Made by a program: the position numbers and the translations under genes. The notes beneath the pieces were generated by a model. The model made no database searches. It had not been told where the DNA came from and saw nothing but the letters and a program-made list of their open reading frames with translations. Positions 15,611 to 24,156 of a stretch of 64,000 nt of DNA are shown here, one piece after another. The DNA lies in contig NZ_CP083590.1 of NCBI RefSeq assembly GCF_020099395.1, positions 6,882,001 through 6,946,000 of the forward strand, given 5' to 3'. The DNA comes from Streptomyces mobaraensis (GTDB taxonomy: Bacteria; Actinomycetota; Actinomycetes; Streptomycetales; Streptomycetaceae). Position 1 is the stretch's first letter. Each line of letters opens with the position of its first letter.

Positions 15611-16906
15611 TCACCACCGCAACGGAAACTCCGCCCGCACCTCCCACCCCTCACCCTCACTGGACCCCCCCGCCGTCAACACCCCACCCAACGTCTCCAC
15701 CCGCTCGGCAAGCCCCGCCAGCCCCAACCCACCCCGCCGCTCACCGGCCAACGGCCGGCCCGCACGTGCCCCGGCCGCGCCGCGCCCGGAGTCCGTGACC
15801 GAAACGGACAACGACGGCCCCGCCGTGCCGCCCTCGCGGGACCCGAGGAGCCCGCCGCCCCCGCAGGACAGGACGACCCGCACCCGTTCCGCCCCGGGAG
15901 CGTGCCGCCGCACATTGGTCAGCGCCTCGACGACGACGCGGTGCACGGTCGCCGCGACCTCGCGCGGCACGTCCGCCCGCCGCTCGGGCGGCAGTTCGTC
16001 CGTCAGCCGGATGTCCGCCGTGCCGGACGCCCGGAACCGGTCCACGACCCCCGGCACGTCGTCCAGCCCGTACGCCGCCGCCCGGGCACCGGCGTCGTCG
16101 GCCACCGACGCGTCCTTGCCGGCGCCGGCGGCGGAAAGCCGCCCGTCCCCGTCCCGCAGCATGTGCACCGTACGGTCCATGGCCCCCAACGCCCGCACCC
16201 CCGCCTCCTCGATCCGCCGGAGCAGCGCCGGAACCTGGTCCGGCCGTGCCTCGTGCACGACCTGCGCGGCCTGGGCGAGGGCGACGATGCCGGAGACGTC
16301 ATGGGCCACGAAGTCGTGGAGATCGGCGGCGAGTTCGAGCCGCTGGGCCCGCCGGGCCTCCCGCACACCGCGCGCCCGCCGCTCCCGTGCCGTGTACAGG
16401 GCGGTGCCGAGCGCGCCGGCGGCCAGCGGGCCGGCCGACAGGAACAGGGACTGCCCGGCGGCCTCCAGCGCCCCGTCGTAGGCGCCCGCCCGCAGCAGCA
16501 GCGTGGACACGGCCGCCCCCAGAACCAGCCAGAGCCCGGCCGACCGCCAGGGCGGAAGCGCCCGGGTGACGAGGAGGACGAGCCAGGTGCCGGACGCGTA
16601 CTCGACGAGGGCCAGCTTGATCGCGGGGGACCCTTCGGCGGTCGCGCCGGGACCGGCGAGCACGGTGCCGAGCCCGCACACCGCCGCCACGGCCACCGCC
16701 GTCAGGGCGAGCCGGCGCGCGTCGCGGGGCCACCAGCCCGTCGTCGCCAGGGTGAGCAGGGCCGACACCGTCATCGTGCCGACCGCCGTCCCCCCGGCAC
16801 CGGGCAGCGCCGCGGCACCCGCCGCCGCCACTCCCGCCCCCGCGGTGCCGCAGCCGGCCCTGACGACGGTCCGGCGGCCGGGCCGCCACTTCCTTGTGCG
16901 CTCCAT
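15611..16906 (-). CDS. Sensor histidine kinase, HisKA_3 type
   Basis: A 431-residue kinase. The N-terminal half has about six hydrophobic segments (VSALLTLATTG, LALTAVAVAAVCGLG, YASGTWLVLLVT, GLWLVLGAAVSTLLL, SLFLSAGPLAAGALG) and no sizeable extracellular loop, so an intramembrane or membrane-state sensor is likely. The dimerisation helix has LHDFVAHDV with phospho-accepting His197. The ATPase has an N-box (EALTNVRRHA) and a G-box (RGGLGLAGLAERV). This is the NarL-partner class, which matches the response regulator at 13525. On the coding strand TAGACT lies only about 7 bases before the ATG, so a leaderless transcript is plausible. Confidence 0.92.
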   Translation of the reverse strand: MERTRKWRPGRRTVVRAGCGTAGAGVAAAGAAALPGAGGTAVGTMTVSALLTLATTGWWPRDARRLALTAVAVAAVCGLGTVLAGPGATAEGSPAIKLALVEYASGTWLVLLVTRALPPWRSAGLWLVLGAAVSTLLLRAGAYDGALEAAGQSLFLSAGPLAAGALGTALYTARERRARGVREARRAQRLELAADLHDFVAHDVSGIVALAQAAQVVHEARPDQVPALLRRIEEAGVRALGAMDRTVHMLRDGDGRLSAAGAGKDASVADDAGARAAAYGLDDVPGVVDRFRASGTADIRLTDELPPERRADVPREVAATVHRVVVEALTNVRRHAPGAERVRVVLSCGGGGLLGSREGGTAGPSLSVSVTDSGRGAAGARAGRPLAGERRGGLGLAGLAERVETLGGVLTAGGSSEGEGWEVRAEFPLRW

Positions 16907-17174
16907 CCGCGGGAGTCTAGGCCGACCAAGATCCACTGTCGTCGGGGCGGGGCGCGGGGCCAGACGGATCCGGCAGCGGAGAGCGACGTTCCGATCACGC
17001 ATAGCGGTCAAGGGACCCCGGTGTGACCGCCGCGCTTGGGGAGACACCCGTCCGCACGTGTAGTTTTTGTAGTACGGCCGCACCGGTCATCCCGGAGCAT
17101 GCGGCACGTACTCGTCATCAAGCGCGTGCTGCCGCCCCCGGCGCCGCCATGCCGATACGAAGGACGCCCCACCC

Positions 17175-17942
17175 ATGCCCTACGTGCGCCACTGGTTGCG
17201 CAATTCCGTCCTGTTGTTCGTGGCAGCGATCGTGCTCGGCATGACCGCCGCGCACACGTCGCTGATCCAGCCGCACGACCTGGACCTGGACCGCACCATC
17301 CAGACGAACACCCGCACCGGCTGGCTGAACGACGTGATGGAGGGCGTGAGCTACCTCGCCTCGCCCGTCGCGGGCGTGATCATCCTCGCGCTGTGGACCG
17401 GCTGGCTGCTGATCGCCCGGCGGCGGCCGATCCAGGCCGTCGCCACGTTCCTCGTGGTGGCGGTCGGCTGGAACAGCACCCAGATCGCCAAGGCCCTCGT
17501 GGCCCGCGACCGGCCGCCGCGGCAGTTCTCCCTCGACCCGGAGATCGGCTCCAACAGCTTCCCCAGCGGCCACACGGCCTTCACCGTCGCGGTGGCCGTC
17601 GCCGTGTACTTCCTCTTCCGCGAGTCCCGCCACCGCCGTACCGTCGCGGTCTGCGGCGTCCTCGCGGTACTGCTGGTCGCCTTCTCGCGGATGTACATCG
17701 GCGCCCACTACCCGACCGACACCTTCGGCTCGGTCCTGGTCGCCGGGTCGGCGATCTTCTTCGTGACGGGCATCTGGCACGTCTGGATCCTTCCGCGGGT
17801 GGACCGGCTGCCGCTGCTGAGCCGCTTCGGCCTGGAGCAGGAGCGCGCCGAGCTGGAGGCCCGGGAGGGCGGCCACGCCGCCGTACCGGGCCCGGGCGGC
17901 CCGCGCCGCCCCGGCCGCCACCGCAGGCACGCCGCGCGCTGA
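17175..17942 (+). CDS. PAP2-family phosphatase, integral membrane
   Basis: A 255-residue protein with five or six membrane helices and the full three-part PAP2 signature: KALVARDRPP (motif 1), NSFPSGHTAF (motif 2) and SRMYIGAHYPTD (motif 3), with the catalytic His in motif 3. Such enzymes dephosphorylate lipid phosphates such as undecaprenyl pyrophosphate or phosphatidic acid at the outer membrane face. The C-terminal 40 residues are charged and Arg/Gly-rich, probably cytoplasmic. It stands alone, with a strong hairpin downstream and a 268-base non-coding gap from the divergent histidine kinase upstream. Confidence 0.92.
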   Translation: MPYVRHWLRNSVLLFVAAIVLGMTAAHTSLIQPHDLDLDRTIQTNTRTGWLNDVMEGVSYLASPVAGVIILALWTGWLLIARRRPIQAVATFLVVAVGWNSTQIAKALVARDRPPRQFSLDPEIGSNSFPSGHTAFTVAVAVAVYFLFRESRHRRTVAVCGVLAVLLVAFSRMYIGAHYPTDTFGSVLVAGSAIFFVTGIWHVWILPRVDRLPLLSRFGLEQERAELEAREGGHAAVPGPGGPRRPGRHRRHAAR

Positions 17943-17960
17943 CCGCCACCCGCCGAGCCC

Positions 17961-18004
17961 CCGAGGGCCCGCCGCCTCCGCACCCGGAGCCGGCGGGCCC
18001 TCGG
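17961..18004 (+). terminator. Hairpin with T-rich tail after the PAP2 gene
   Basis: A 14-bp perfect stem (CCGAGGGCCCGCCG at 17961-17974 pairs with 17991-18004) with a 16-base loop is followed by TCTTTCC. It starts 19 bases after the PAP2 stop. Confidence 0.85.
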
Positions 18005-18412
18005 TCTTTCCGGGCCCCCCGCGAGCCCGGGAGGGACGGGCCGGGCCGCCGGTGGGTCATCGCTTCGCACGGACGCCGGAGAGGCCTTTACGCTGTTCGC
18101 CTTCCGCCTGTGCCCGTTCCGGGCCAAGCGCTGTGTTTCGCTCGTCCCAGGGCGCGGCCAACCGGGAGGCGTTCACCGGCGTCCTCTGATGGACCGGCGC
18201 CACCCTCGAGTGGACCGGCGGCACCCTCGCGACGATGTGGGCCCTGATGTTCTCTTTGCCCGAGGGTGCGGAGAGCCGGGGCGGGTGAGCCGGTTCCCCA
18301 CGGCGGCGGCACCGCCCCGGTGCCGCCGCCCTACAAGCGGCTGGGGGAGCCCGCCATACTTGGGGGAGGCCGGGGGCGGCGCGGAGGCAACGACGGGGGC
18401 GGCGGGGCGGGG
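18005..18412 (+). other. Non-coding region upstream of the kinase gene
   Basis: About 400 bases without a credible gene. The only structure I see is a 21-bp tandem pair at 18190-18210 and 18211-18231 (TGGACCGGCG-C/G-CACCCTCG core, three mismatches), roughly 180-220 bases before the kinase start. It could be a regulator-binding repeat or a slippage duplication. Short in-frame ORFs here read through into the kinase but lack their own ribosome site. Confidence 0.6.
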
Positions 18413-20950
18413 ATGGCGGAGACCAGGCTGATCCAGGGCCGGTACCAGCTGCTCGACCGGATCGGGCGGGGCGGCATGGGAGAGGTGTGGCGCGCCCGCG
18501 ACGAGTCCCTGGGCCGGCACGTGGCCGTCAAATGCCTCAAACCGCTCGGCCCGCGGCACGAACCGTCCTACCTTCGGGTGCTCCGTGAGCGCTTCCGCCG
18601 CGAGGCCCGCGTCGCGGCGGCGCTCCAGCACCGCGGCATCACCGTCGTCCACGACTTCGGCGAGAGCGACGGCGTCCTGTACCTGGTGATGGAGCTCCTC
18701 GACGGGCGCAACCTCAGCCAGCTCCTGGAGGACAACAAGCAGCACCCGCTCCCCGTCCCCGAGGTCGTCGACATCGCCGAACAGGTCGGCGCCGCCCTCG
18801 CGTACACCCACCGGCAGGGCATCGTCCACCGCGACCTCAAACCGGCCAACATCATGCGGCTGACGGACGGCACGGTGAAGATATGCGACTTCGGCATAGC
18901 GCGCCTGGGCCACGACATCGGTTTCACGGCCCGGCTGACGGGGACCGGCATCGCCATGGGCACCCCGCACTACATGTCGCCCGAACAGATCGGTGGGGGC
19001 GGCGTCGACCACCGGAGCGACCTGTACTCGCTGGGCTGCGTGCTGTACGAGATCGCCACCGGCACCCCGCCGTTCGACATGGACGACGCCTGGGCGGTCC
19101 TCGTCGGCCACCGCGACACCCCGCCCACGCCCCCGCGCGACCTCCGCCCGGAGCTGCCGCCGGCGTTCGAGGACGTCGTCCTCAACCTGCTCGCCAAGGA
19201 GCCCGACGACCGTCCCGACGACGCGGCGGAGCTGGTCCGGCGGCTGACCGGCGCGCGGCCCGGAACGCGCGCGGGCGGGATCGCGTACGCCGGCGACGCG
19301 TCGTACCCGGCCGGCCCTTCGTACACCGCCGACTCCCCGAACCCTGCCGACTCCTCGTACACCGCCGACACTCCGTACACCGGCGGCGGCGCTTCCTCCA
19401 CCCGCGGCACTCCCACTCGCGGCACTTCCTCCACCCGTGGCGCATCCTCCACACGCGGCGCTTCCCCCTCCCACCCGCGCCTCCTGTCCGAACCGCCGCC
19501 CCGGCTCCCGGCCTGGGCGCGGCACATGACCACCGGTTCGAAGGCCGCCGGCACCGGTGCCACGGCGCTCCCGCCGGACCCCTCCGCCGTGCTGACCGGC
19601 GCCTGGACGGTCCCGTGGAGCGGCCGGAAGGACGGAGTGGACGGCACGGGCCGCCGCGGGCCCACCGCTTCGGCGTGGGAGCCGGGCGCCGACCCGCGCC
19701 GGTCGTCCGCCGGCTCGGGAGCGTTCCCCTCCGCCGACGGCACCACCGCCGGTTCCGCCGGGGCGGAACGCCCGTCCCCGACGGCTCCCGCCCCCGTCCC
19801 CCCGGACGTGCTGGACGCACTCGCCGCCCGGCACAGCGGCGGCCTCCGCCTCGGCCGCGCCGGACGCTGGGCGGAGGCGGACGAGACGCACCGCGCCGTG
19901 CTCGCCGAACGCGAGCGGCTGCTCGGCCCCGACCATCCCGACACGCTCGCCAGCCGCTACGAGGTCGCGTTCTCGCTCAGCCGGCTCGGCCGCCCGGAGG
20001 AGGCGCTCCGCGAGTTCGCCCGTACCGCCTCCGCCCGCTCCCGCACCCTCGGCCCCGACCACCCCGACACGCTCGCCGCCCGGCAGGAGACGGCGTACGT
20101 CCTCGGCCGGCTCGGCCGCCACTTCGAGGCCCGGGAGGTGTACGCGGACGTCCTGGCGGCCCGCGAACGCATCATGGGCCCCGACCACCCCGACACCCTC
20201 CGCTGCGGCCACAACCTCGCCTTCAGCCTCGGCAGACTGGGCCTGCTGGAGGAGGCGTACCGCATGGCGCACGACGTGGCCGCCGCGCGGGCCCGGGTGC
20301 TGGGCGGGGACCATCCCGACACCCTCGTCACCCGCTACGAGGTCGCCTACACGCTGGGCCAGCTCGACCGGTGGAGCGACGCCCTCCGCACGTACCGCGA
20401 AGTGGCGGCGGCCCGCACCCGCGTCCTCGGCCCGGACCACCCGGACACCCTGGCCGCCCGCTACGAGGCCGGCATCTGCCTGGGCCGCCTCGGGCGCAGT
20501 ACGGAAGCGCTGGAGCTGTACCGCGCGCTGATCGAGGACCGCACCCGCGTCCAGGGCCCCGCCCACCCCGACACCCTCCGCGCCCGGCACGGCATGGGCG
20601 TCAACCTCGGCCGCCTCGGCCGGTGGGAGGAGGCCCTCGCCGAGGCCCGCGACGTCTGCGCCATCCGCGCCCGCGTGCTCGGCGCCGACCATCCCGACAC
20701 CCTCGTCAGCCGCCGCGAGGTGGCCGTCGGCCTGGGCTGGCTCGGCCGCTGGACGGACGCCCTGGCCGTCTACCGCGACGTCGCCCAGGCGCGCCAGCGC
20801 GTCCTGGGCGCGGACCACCCCGACGCGCTCGCCAGCCGCAACGACGAGGCCCGCTGCCTCCAGCAGCTCGGCCGCACGGCGGAGGCGGCGGAGCTGTACC
20901 GCCAGGTCGCGGCCTTGCAGCAGACCCGGGCGGCCCGCCTCAGGCGGTGA
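18413..20950 (+). CDS. Ser/Thr protein kinase with eight C-terminal TPR-like repeats
   Basis: An 845-residue protein. The kinase domain spans about residues 10-275: Gly loop IGRGGMGEVW, Lys40 (VAVKCL), catalytic HRDLKPAN (Asp141), DFG at 159-161 and the TPHYMSPEQ activation segment, all intact. A ~190-residue linker follows, with short repeats (SYTAD, TRGTSSTRGASSTRGAS). From residue 504 there are eight consecutive 42-residue repeats, each opening with a version of LGPDHPDTL, of the kinesin-light-chain/TPR_10 type, preceded by a partial unit. There is no transmembrane segment, unlike PknB-type receptors, so it should be cytosolic with the repeats binding a partner. The start MAETRLIQGRY follows a G-rich stretch. 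Its last 11 bases overlap the convergent SnoaL-like gene. Confidence 0.92.
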   Translation: MAETRLIQGRYQLLDRIGRGGMGEVWRARDESLGRHVAVKCLKPLGPRHEPSYLRVLRERFRREARVAAALQHRGITVVHDFGESDGVLYLVMELLDGRNLSQLLEDNKQHPLPVPEVVDIAEQVGAALAYTHRQGIVHRDLKPANIMRLTDGTVKICDFGIARLGHDIGFTARLTGTGIAMGTPHYMSPEQIGGGGVDHRSDLYSLGCVLYEIATGTPPFDMDDAWAVLVGHRDTPPTPPRDLRPELPPAFEDVVLNLLAKEPDDRPDDAAELVRRLTGARPGTRAGGIAYAGDASYPAGPSYTADSPNPADSSYTADTPYTGGGASSTRGTPTRGTSSTRGASSTRGASPSHPRLLSEPPPRLPAWARHMTTGSKAAGTGATALPPDPSAVLTGAWTVPWSGRKDGVDGTGRRGPTASAWEPGADPRRSSAGSGAFPSADGTTAGSAGAERPSPTAPAPVPPDVLDALAARHSGGLRLGRAGRWAEADETHRAVLAERERLLGPDHPDTLASRYEVAFSLSRLGRPEEALREFARTASARSRTLGPDHPDTLAARQETAYVLGRLGRHFEAREVYADVLAARERIMGPDHPDTLRCGHNLAFSLGRLGLLEEAYRMAHDVAAARARVLGGDHPDTLVTRYEVAYTLGQLDRWSDALRTYREVAAARTRVLGPDHPDTLAARYEAGICLGRLGRSTEALELYRALIEDRTRVQGPAHPDTLRARHGMGVNLGRLGRWEEALAEARDVCAIRARVLGADHPDTLVSRREVAVGLGWLGRWTDALAVYRDVAQARQRVLGADHPDALASRNDEARCLQQLGRTAEAAELYRQVAALQQTRAARLRR

Positions 20951-21413
20951 ACGCCCGGGCGACGGCCAGACTGTCCTCGTACACGTGATGCCGCGTCACC
21001 AGACCGTTCCCGACGGTGAGATGGAAGGCGAACCGCGCCCGGTAGCGCCGCCCCGTCGGCCGGGCCGTCAGCCGCAGCTCGCCGGTGACGACCGCGTCCG
21101 CCCCGTCGACGAGCACCCGCTCGATCCGGGTGTCCGCCTCCTCGGGCACGTGATGCGCCCCGATCTCCCGGTAGTGCGCCGCCGCGTCCGCCCGGCTCGA
21201 CCGCTCCCGGATCCACGGCGTCTCCGCCCGCCCCAGCTCCTCCGCCGGCCAGTCCAGCGCCCAGTCCGCCCCGTCCGCGTACAACTCCGCGATGCGCTCC
21301 GGGTCTCCGTCGGCGATCCGCCGGAGCAGCTCGTCGACGACGGCCCGGGTGGCGGCGGTGGTGTCGGCGGAGGTGTCGGTGGCGTTGCCGGTGGCGGGGG
21401 CTGCGGTGCTCAT
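20940..21413 (-). CDS. SnoaL-like (NTF2-fold) protein
   Basis: A 157-residue protein. After a low-complexity Ala/Thr N-terminus it has the NTF2/SnoaL pattern: helix VVDELLRRIADGDPERIAELYA, then ADWALDWP, and strands ending in RARFAFHLTVGNG and ITRHHVYEDS-like sequence. Such small cone-shaped proteins act as isomerases, cyclases or simple ligand binders. This ATG has its own good ribosome site (AGGAGAG about 5 bases upstream), which supports independent translation. However the same frame is open far upstream into the nuclease-like gene, with no stop between them (see the entry ending at 22469). The 3' end overlaps the kinase gene by 11 bases. Confidence 0.8.
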   Translation of the reverse strand: MSTAAPATGNATDTSADTTAATRAVVDELLRRIADGDPERIAELYADGADWALDWPAEELGRAETPWIRERSSRADAAAHYREIGAHHVPEEADTRIERVLVDGADAVVTGELRLTARPTGRRYRARFAFHLTVGNGLVTRHHVYEDSLAVARAFTA

Positions 21414-22469
21414 GGCGCTCTCCTGGTTCCTTGACGCGGGCCGCGCTGGGGCGGTTGTGCACCAGTGTGGAGCGGGGGAGCGGGGAGAGCGATGACCGCG
21501 GAGGTAATGGCGCGGTGGACCCCTCAGCCTCCGCCACCCCGCCGCCCGCCCCCCCAACTCCCGTGACGGCACGAGATTAAGCCGCCCGATCGCCTCGTTG
21601 ACGTCCTTCGGCCAGAACCACAGCCGGTACACCGGCGGCACCCGGAAGTAGTCCTCGGGGCCGAAGAGTTCGCGGGTGCGGAGGTCGGCGCAGTAGCGTT
21701 CGCGCCAGGAGAAGGACTCGCCGGGGCGGAGCGGCGTGCCGTCGACGATCTTCTGAGTGACCTCGTGCAGCCTCTCCAGGGCCCGGTACTCGTACCCCAG
21801 CAGGGTGGCCGGCTCCTTCCAGATGCCCTTCTTCCCCTTCACCGCCTTCTCGGCGGCCTCCAGGGTCATCGGCAGATCGAGCTCCCCGGGGATGGAGGGG
21901 TAGATGATGAACGTGGCGGCCCAGCCGGATTCGATGAGGTCGAAGTTGAAGGTGGAGCGCTGCCGCCGGGTGAGGACGGCCCGCTCGTCCTTCGAGTAGT
22001 CCGGCGCGACGTAGGCCAGCAGGCGGTGGTGGTCGTCGAAGGGCGAGTCGGCCGTGCGGATGAAGATCCGGCGCGGCTTGTCGCGCGGGGGTTTGCCCTC
22101 CGGAACGCCTTCGATCAACCGCTTGTTGATGTTGTCCGTGTTGAACTGGGCCGCCTTGGTGCCCTGTTCGAACTGGAGCGTGCCGGCGTGACCGGTACGG
22201 ATCTTCGGCAGCAGGAACGCGGCGAGCTCCTTCGAAATGGGCGCCTTGCCCTTCTCGATCCACCCGGCGAGCTCCTTGAACTTCTCGTCCACGTGCTTGG
22301 CGCCCTCGGCGGACTTCGCCGTCACCTCGGGGGTGTCGACGGACAGCATGCGAACGGGCATGCGGATGTTCGGCGTATCGCCGTCATGGACGTCGACCAG
22401 GGCGTCGGAGCCCAGGGAGGGCATGGACTCCCCGGCCGGTGACCACAGAACCTGTACGGGATCGATCAC
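20940..22469 (-). CDS. Staphylococcal-nuclease-like ORF, open in frame into the SnoaL-like gene
   Basis: Starting at GTG with GGAAAGGA about 8 bases upstream, roughly 295 residues resemble the SNase/thermonuclease family: DVHDGDTPNIRMPVRMLSVD (metal-site Asp residues and first Arg), FIRTADSPFDDHHRLLAYV and FDLIESGWAATFI. The family hydrolyses DNA or RNA with calcium; whether this version is active is unclear. Near 21580 similarity stops (WPKDVNEAIGRL), but the frame has no stop. It runs through a basic, proline-rich stretch that looks non-coding into the SnoaL-like protein, making a 509-residue ORF. A TAA lies at 21575-21577 in a neighbouring frame, so a one-base indel may have removed the original stop. 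Either a recent fusion or a sequencing or frameshift artefact is possible. There is no signal peptide. Confidence 0.6.
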   Translation of the reverse strand: MIDPVQVLWSPAGESMPSLGSDALVDVHDGDTPNIRMPVRMLSVDTPEVTAKSAEGAKHVDEKFKELAGWIEKGKAPISKELAAFLLPKIRTGHAGTLQFEQGTKAAQFNTDNINKRLIEGVPEGKPPRDKPRRIFIRTADSPFDDHHRLLAYVAPDYSKDERAVLTRRQRSTFNFDLIESGWAATFIIYPSIPGELDLPMTLEAAEKAVKGKKGIWKEPATLLGYEYRALERLHEVTQKIVDGTPLRPGESFSWRERYCADLRTRELFGPEDYFRVPPVYRLWFWPKDVNEAIGRLNLVPSRELGGRAAGWRRLRGPPRHYLRGHRSPRSPAPHWCTTAPARPASRNQESAMSTAAPATGNATDTSADTTAATRAVVDELLRRIADGDPERIAELYADGADWALDWPAEELGRAETPWIRERSSRADAAAHYREIGAHHVPEEADTRIERVLVDGADAVVTGELRLTARPTGRRYRARFAFHLTVGNGLVTRHHVYEDSLAVARAFTA

Positions 22470-22669
22470 GGCTCGCGTCCTTTCCGGCTCCGACCCGTTC
22501 CGGCGGGCCCTTGCCGGCCCGCCCGCTCCGCCGCCGGTCCTGCTGACAGCCTCGGCCCGCCCCGCCGGGCCCGCAACCGGAGCCGCCGGCGCCACGGCCG
22601 TCGGAGGAGGGCGGCCCTCAGCCCACCGCCCGCACACCGACGCCCCGAACCGCTCCTGCGCCCCGGCCG

Positions 22670-23065
22670 TCACCTCGGTGCGGGAGAAGCCGGACGGGGA
22701 CCCTCCTCCCGCCCACCGGCCTCGGGCCCTCCGGTGCCGAGCGAGGCGATGCGCTCCATGTTGGCCGTGCCCCATTCGCCGAGCGGCATGAGGACGTCGA
22801 GGAGCGATGTGCCGAACGGGGTCAGCGAGTACTCCACTTTCGGCGGCACCTGGGGGAACTCCTCGCGGTGCACCAGCTGACTCGCTTCCATCTCCTTGAG
22901 CTGGTTGATCAGGACGCGCTCGCTGATGCCGTCGACCGCGCGCCGCAGCGCTCCGAAGCGCAGCGGTCCTCCGCAGTGGAGCGCCCAGAGGATGAGAATC
23001 TTCCACTTGCCGCCGACGACGGCCAGGGCGGCATCGAACCCGCAGGTGAAGGTCCGCTTCCTCAT
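22670..23065 (-). CDS. HxlR-family transcriptional regulator
   Basis: A 131-residue winged-helix protein with the classic HxlR layout: CGFDAALAVVGGKWKILIL at the N-terminus, LRFGALRRAVDGISERVL as the recognition region, LKEMEASQLVHRE as the wing, and YSLTPFGTSLLDVL. The start MRKRTF has GGAG 5 bases upstream; an ATG 15 bases earlier is possible. The C-terminal 30 residues are low complexity. It is divergent from the oxidoreductase at 23205, and an inverted repeat lies between them, so it likely controls that gene and itself. HxlR proteins often respond to electrophiles or aldehydes. Confidence 0.93.
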   Translation of the reverse strand: MRKRTFTCGFDAALAVVGGKWKILILWALHCGGPLRFGALRRAVDGISERVLINQLKEMEASQLVHREEFPQVPPKVEYSLTPFGTSLLDVLMPLGEWGTANMERIASLGTGGPEAGGREEGPRPASPAPR

Positions 23066-23090
23066 CGACGCTCCGCACATACTCGTAGGT

Positions 23091-23117
23091 AAGTACCCGA
23101 CAAAATTGACGGTACTT
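23091..23117. promoter_or_regulatory. Operator-like inverted repeat between hxlR-type gene and oxidoreductase
   Basis: AAGTAC at 23091-23096 and its complement GTACTT at 23112-23117 are separated by 15 bases, in an AT-richer island (CAAAATTGACGG) unlike the surrounding GC. The position, 26 bases upstream of the regulator start and about 90 upstream of the oxidoreductase, fits an HxlR binding site. The assignment is inferred. Confidence 0.6.
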
Positions 23118-23204
23118 GAGAAAAAGTCCGTGCCGGACGGAGCATGGAGTGGCAACGGCCCGAATGGAGCCGGAATATCCATGAAAACGCGCGGAGTTGA
23201 GCAC

Positions 23205-24095
23205 ATGTCTGTGAAAGACCGCACACCGGTGACCGTCATCGGCCTGGGAGCGATGGGTACGGCGCTGGCCGAGGCGTTCGTCGGGGCGGGGCACCCGACG
23301 ACCGTGTGGAACCGGAGCGCGGAGAAGGCCGCGCCGCTCGTCGCCAAAGGGGCGCGGCACGTTCTCGCCGTCGAGGAGGCGGTGGCCGCGAGTCCGCTGG
23401 TCGTCGTCTGCCTGACCACGTACGACGCCACGTGCGCGGTTCTGGAGCCGGCCTCCGCCGAGCTGGCCGGGCGCGCGTTGGTCACCCTCAACACCGGGAC
23501 GCCGGACGGCGCCCGCCGGATGGCCGGCTGGGCGCGGGAACGGGGAGCGCGCTTCCTGGACGGCGCGGTCAAGAACGTGCCGCCGGCCGTCGGCGCACCC
23601 GACACCCTGCTGTACTACGGGGGCGACAAGGAGGTGTTCGACACGTACGAGGCGACTCTGCGGGTGCTGGGCGGGGACACCGTCCACCTCGGCGACGAGC
23701 CGGATCTGGCCGCTCTCTACGAACAGGCCGTGGGCGGCCTTCTGCTGCCCGCCCTCCTCGGCTTCTTCCAGGGAGCCGCGTTGGTCTCCGCGCGCGGCCT
23801 GAAGGCCGGCACGCTGGTGCGGTTCACCACCAAGTGGCTGGAGATGATCGCGTCCGAACTGCCCGCCATCGCCCAGGAGATCGACAGCGGCGACTACACC
23901 CGGCCCCGGGCGACCGTCGGCATCTTCCACCAGGCGGTCGCCCATGAACTCCAGCTCGGCCGGGAGGCCGACATCGACGTGTCGTGGCATCTGCCGATGT
24001 ACGAGATGCTCGAACGGGCCATCGCCGACGGCCACCGCGACCACAGCGTCTCGGCGCTGATCGAGACACTCCGGAAGCCGGCGCCACAGGCGTAG
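23205..24095 (+). CDS. NAD(P)-dependent imine-reductase-like dehydrogenase
   Basis: A 296-residue protein of the 6-phosphogluconate/3-hydroxyisobutyrate dehydrogenase superfamily, closest in pattern to imine reductases. The N-terminal Rossmann motif is VTVIGLGAMGTALAEAF with NRS following strand 2 (an NADPH-type Arg/Ser). The mid-part has NTGTPDGARRMAGWA and FLDGAVKNVPPAVG, typical of IREDs. The C-terminal all-helical half includes LAALYEQAVGGLLL, around the position where IREDs carry their proton donor (usually Asp or Tyr); here the local residue is Glu. The start MSVKDRTPV has GGAG 8 bases upstream. It is divergent from the HxlR regulator, which probably controls it. The substrate cannot be inferred. 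Confidence 0.88.
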   Translation: MSVKDRTPVTVIGLGAMGTALAEAFVGAGHPTTVWNRSAEKAAPLVAKGARHVLAVEEAVAASPLVVVCLTTYDATCAVLEPASAELAGRALVTLNTGTPDGARRMAGWARERGARFLDGAVKNVPPAVGAPDTLLYYGGDKEVFDTYEATLRVLGGDTVHLGDEPDLAALYEQAVGGLLLPALLGFFQGAALVSARGLKAGTLVRFTTKWLEMIASELPAIAQEIDSGDYTRPRATVGIFHQAVAHELQLGREADIDVSWHLPMYEMLERAIADGHRDHSVSALIETLRKPAPQA

Positions 24096-24156
24096 ACCTC
24101 GGCCGTCCCATGCCGTCCCATGCCGTGCCGCATCAGTGCCGGCCTGCCCGCGCCGC

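Noticed and set aside
13525..16906. The two-component system as pathway-specific regulator of the piericidin-type cluster
   Set aside because: It is separated by a terminator and an unrelated small gene, and the known cluster uses a different regulator; no sequence evidence links them.
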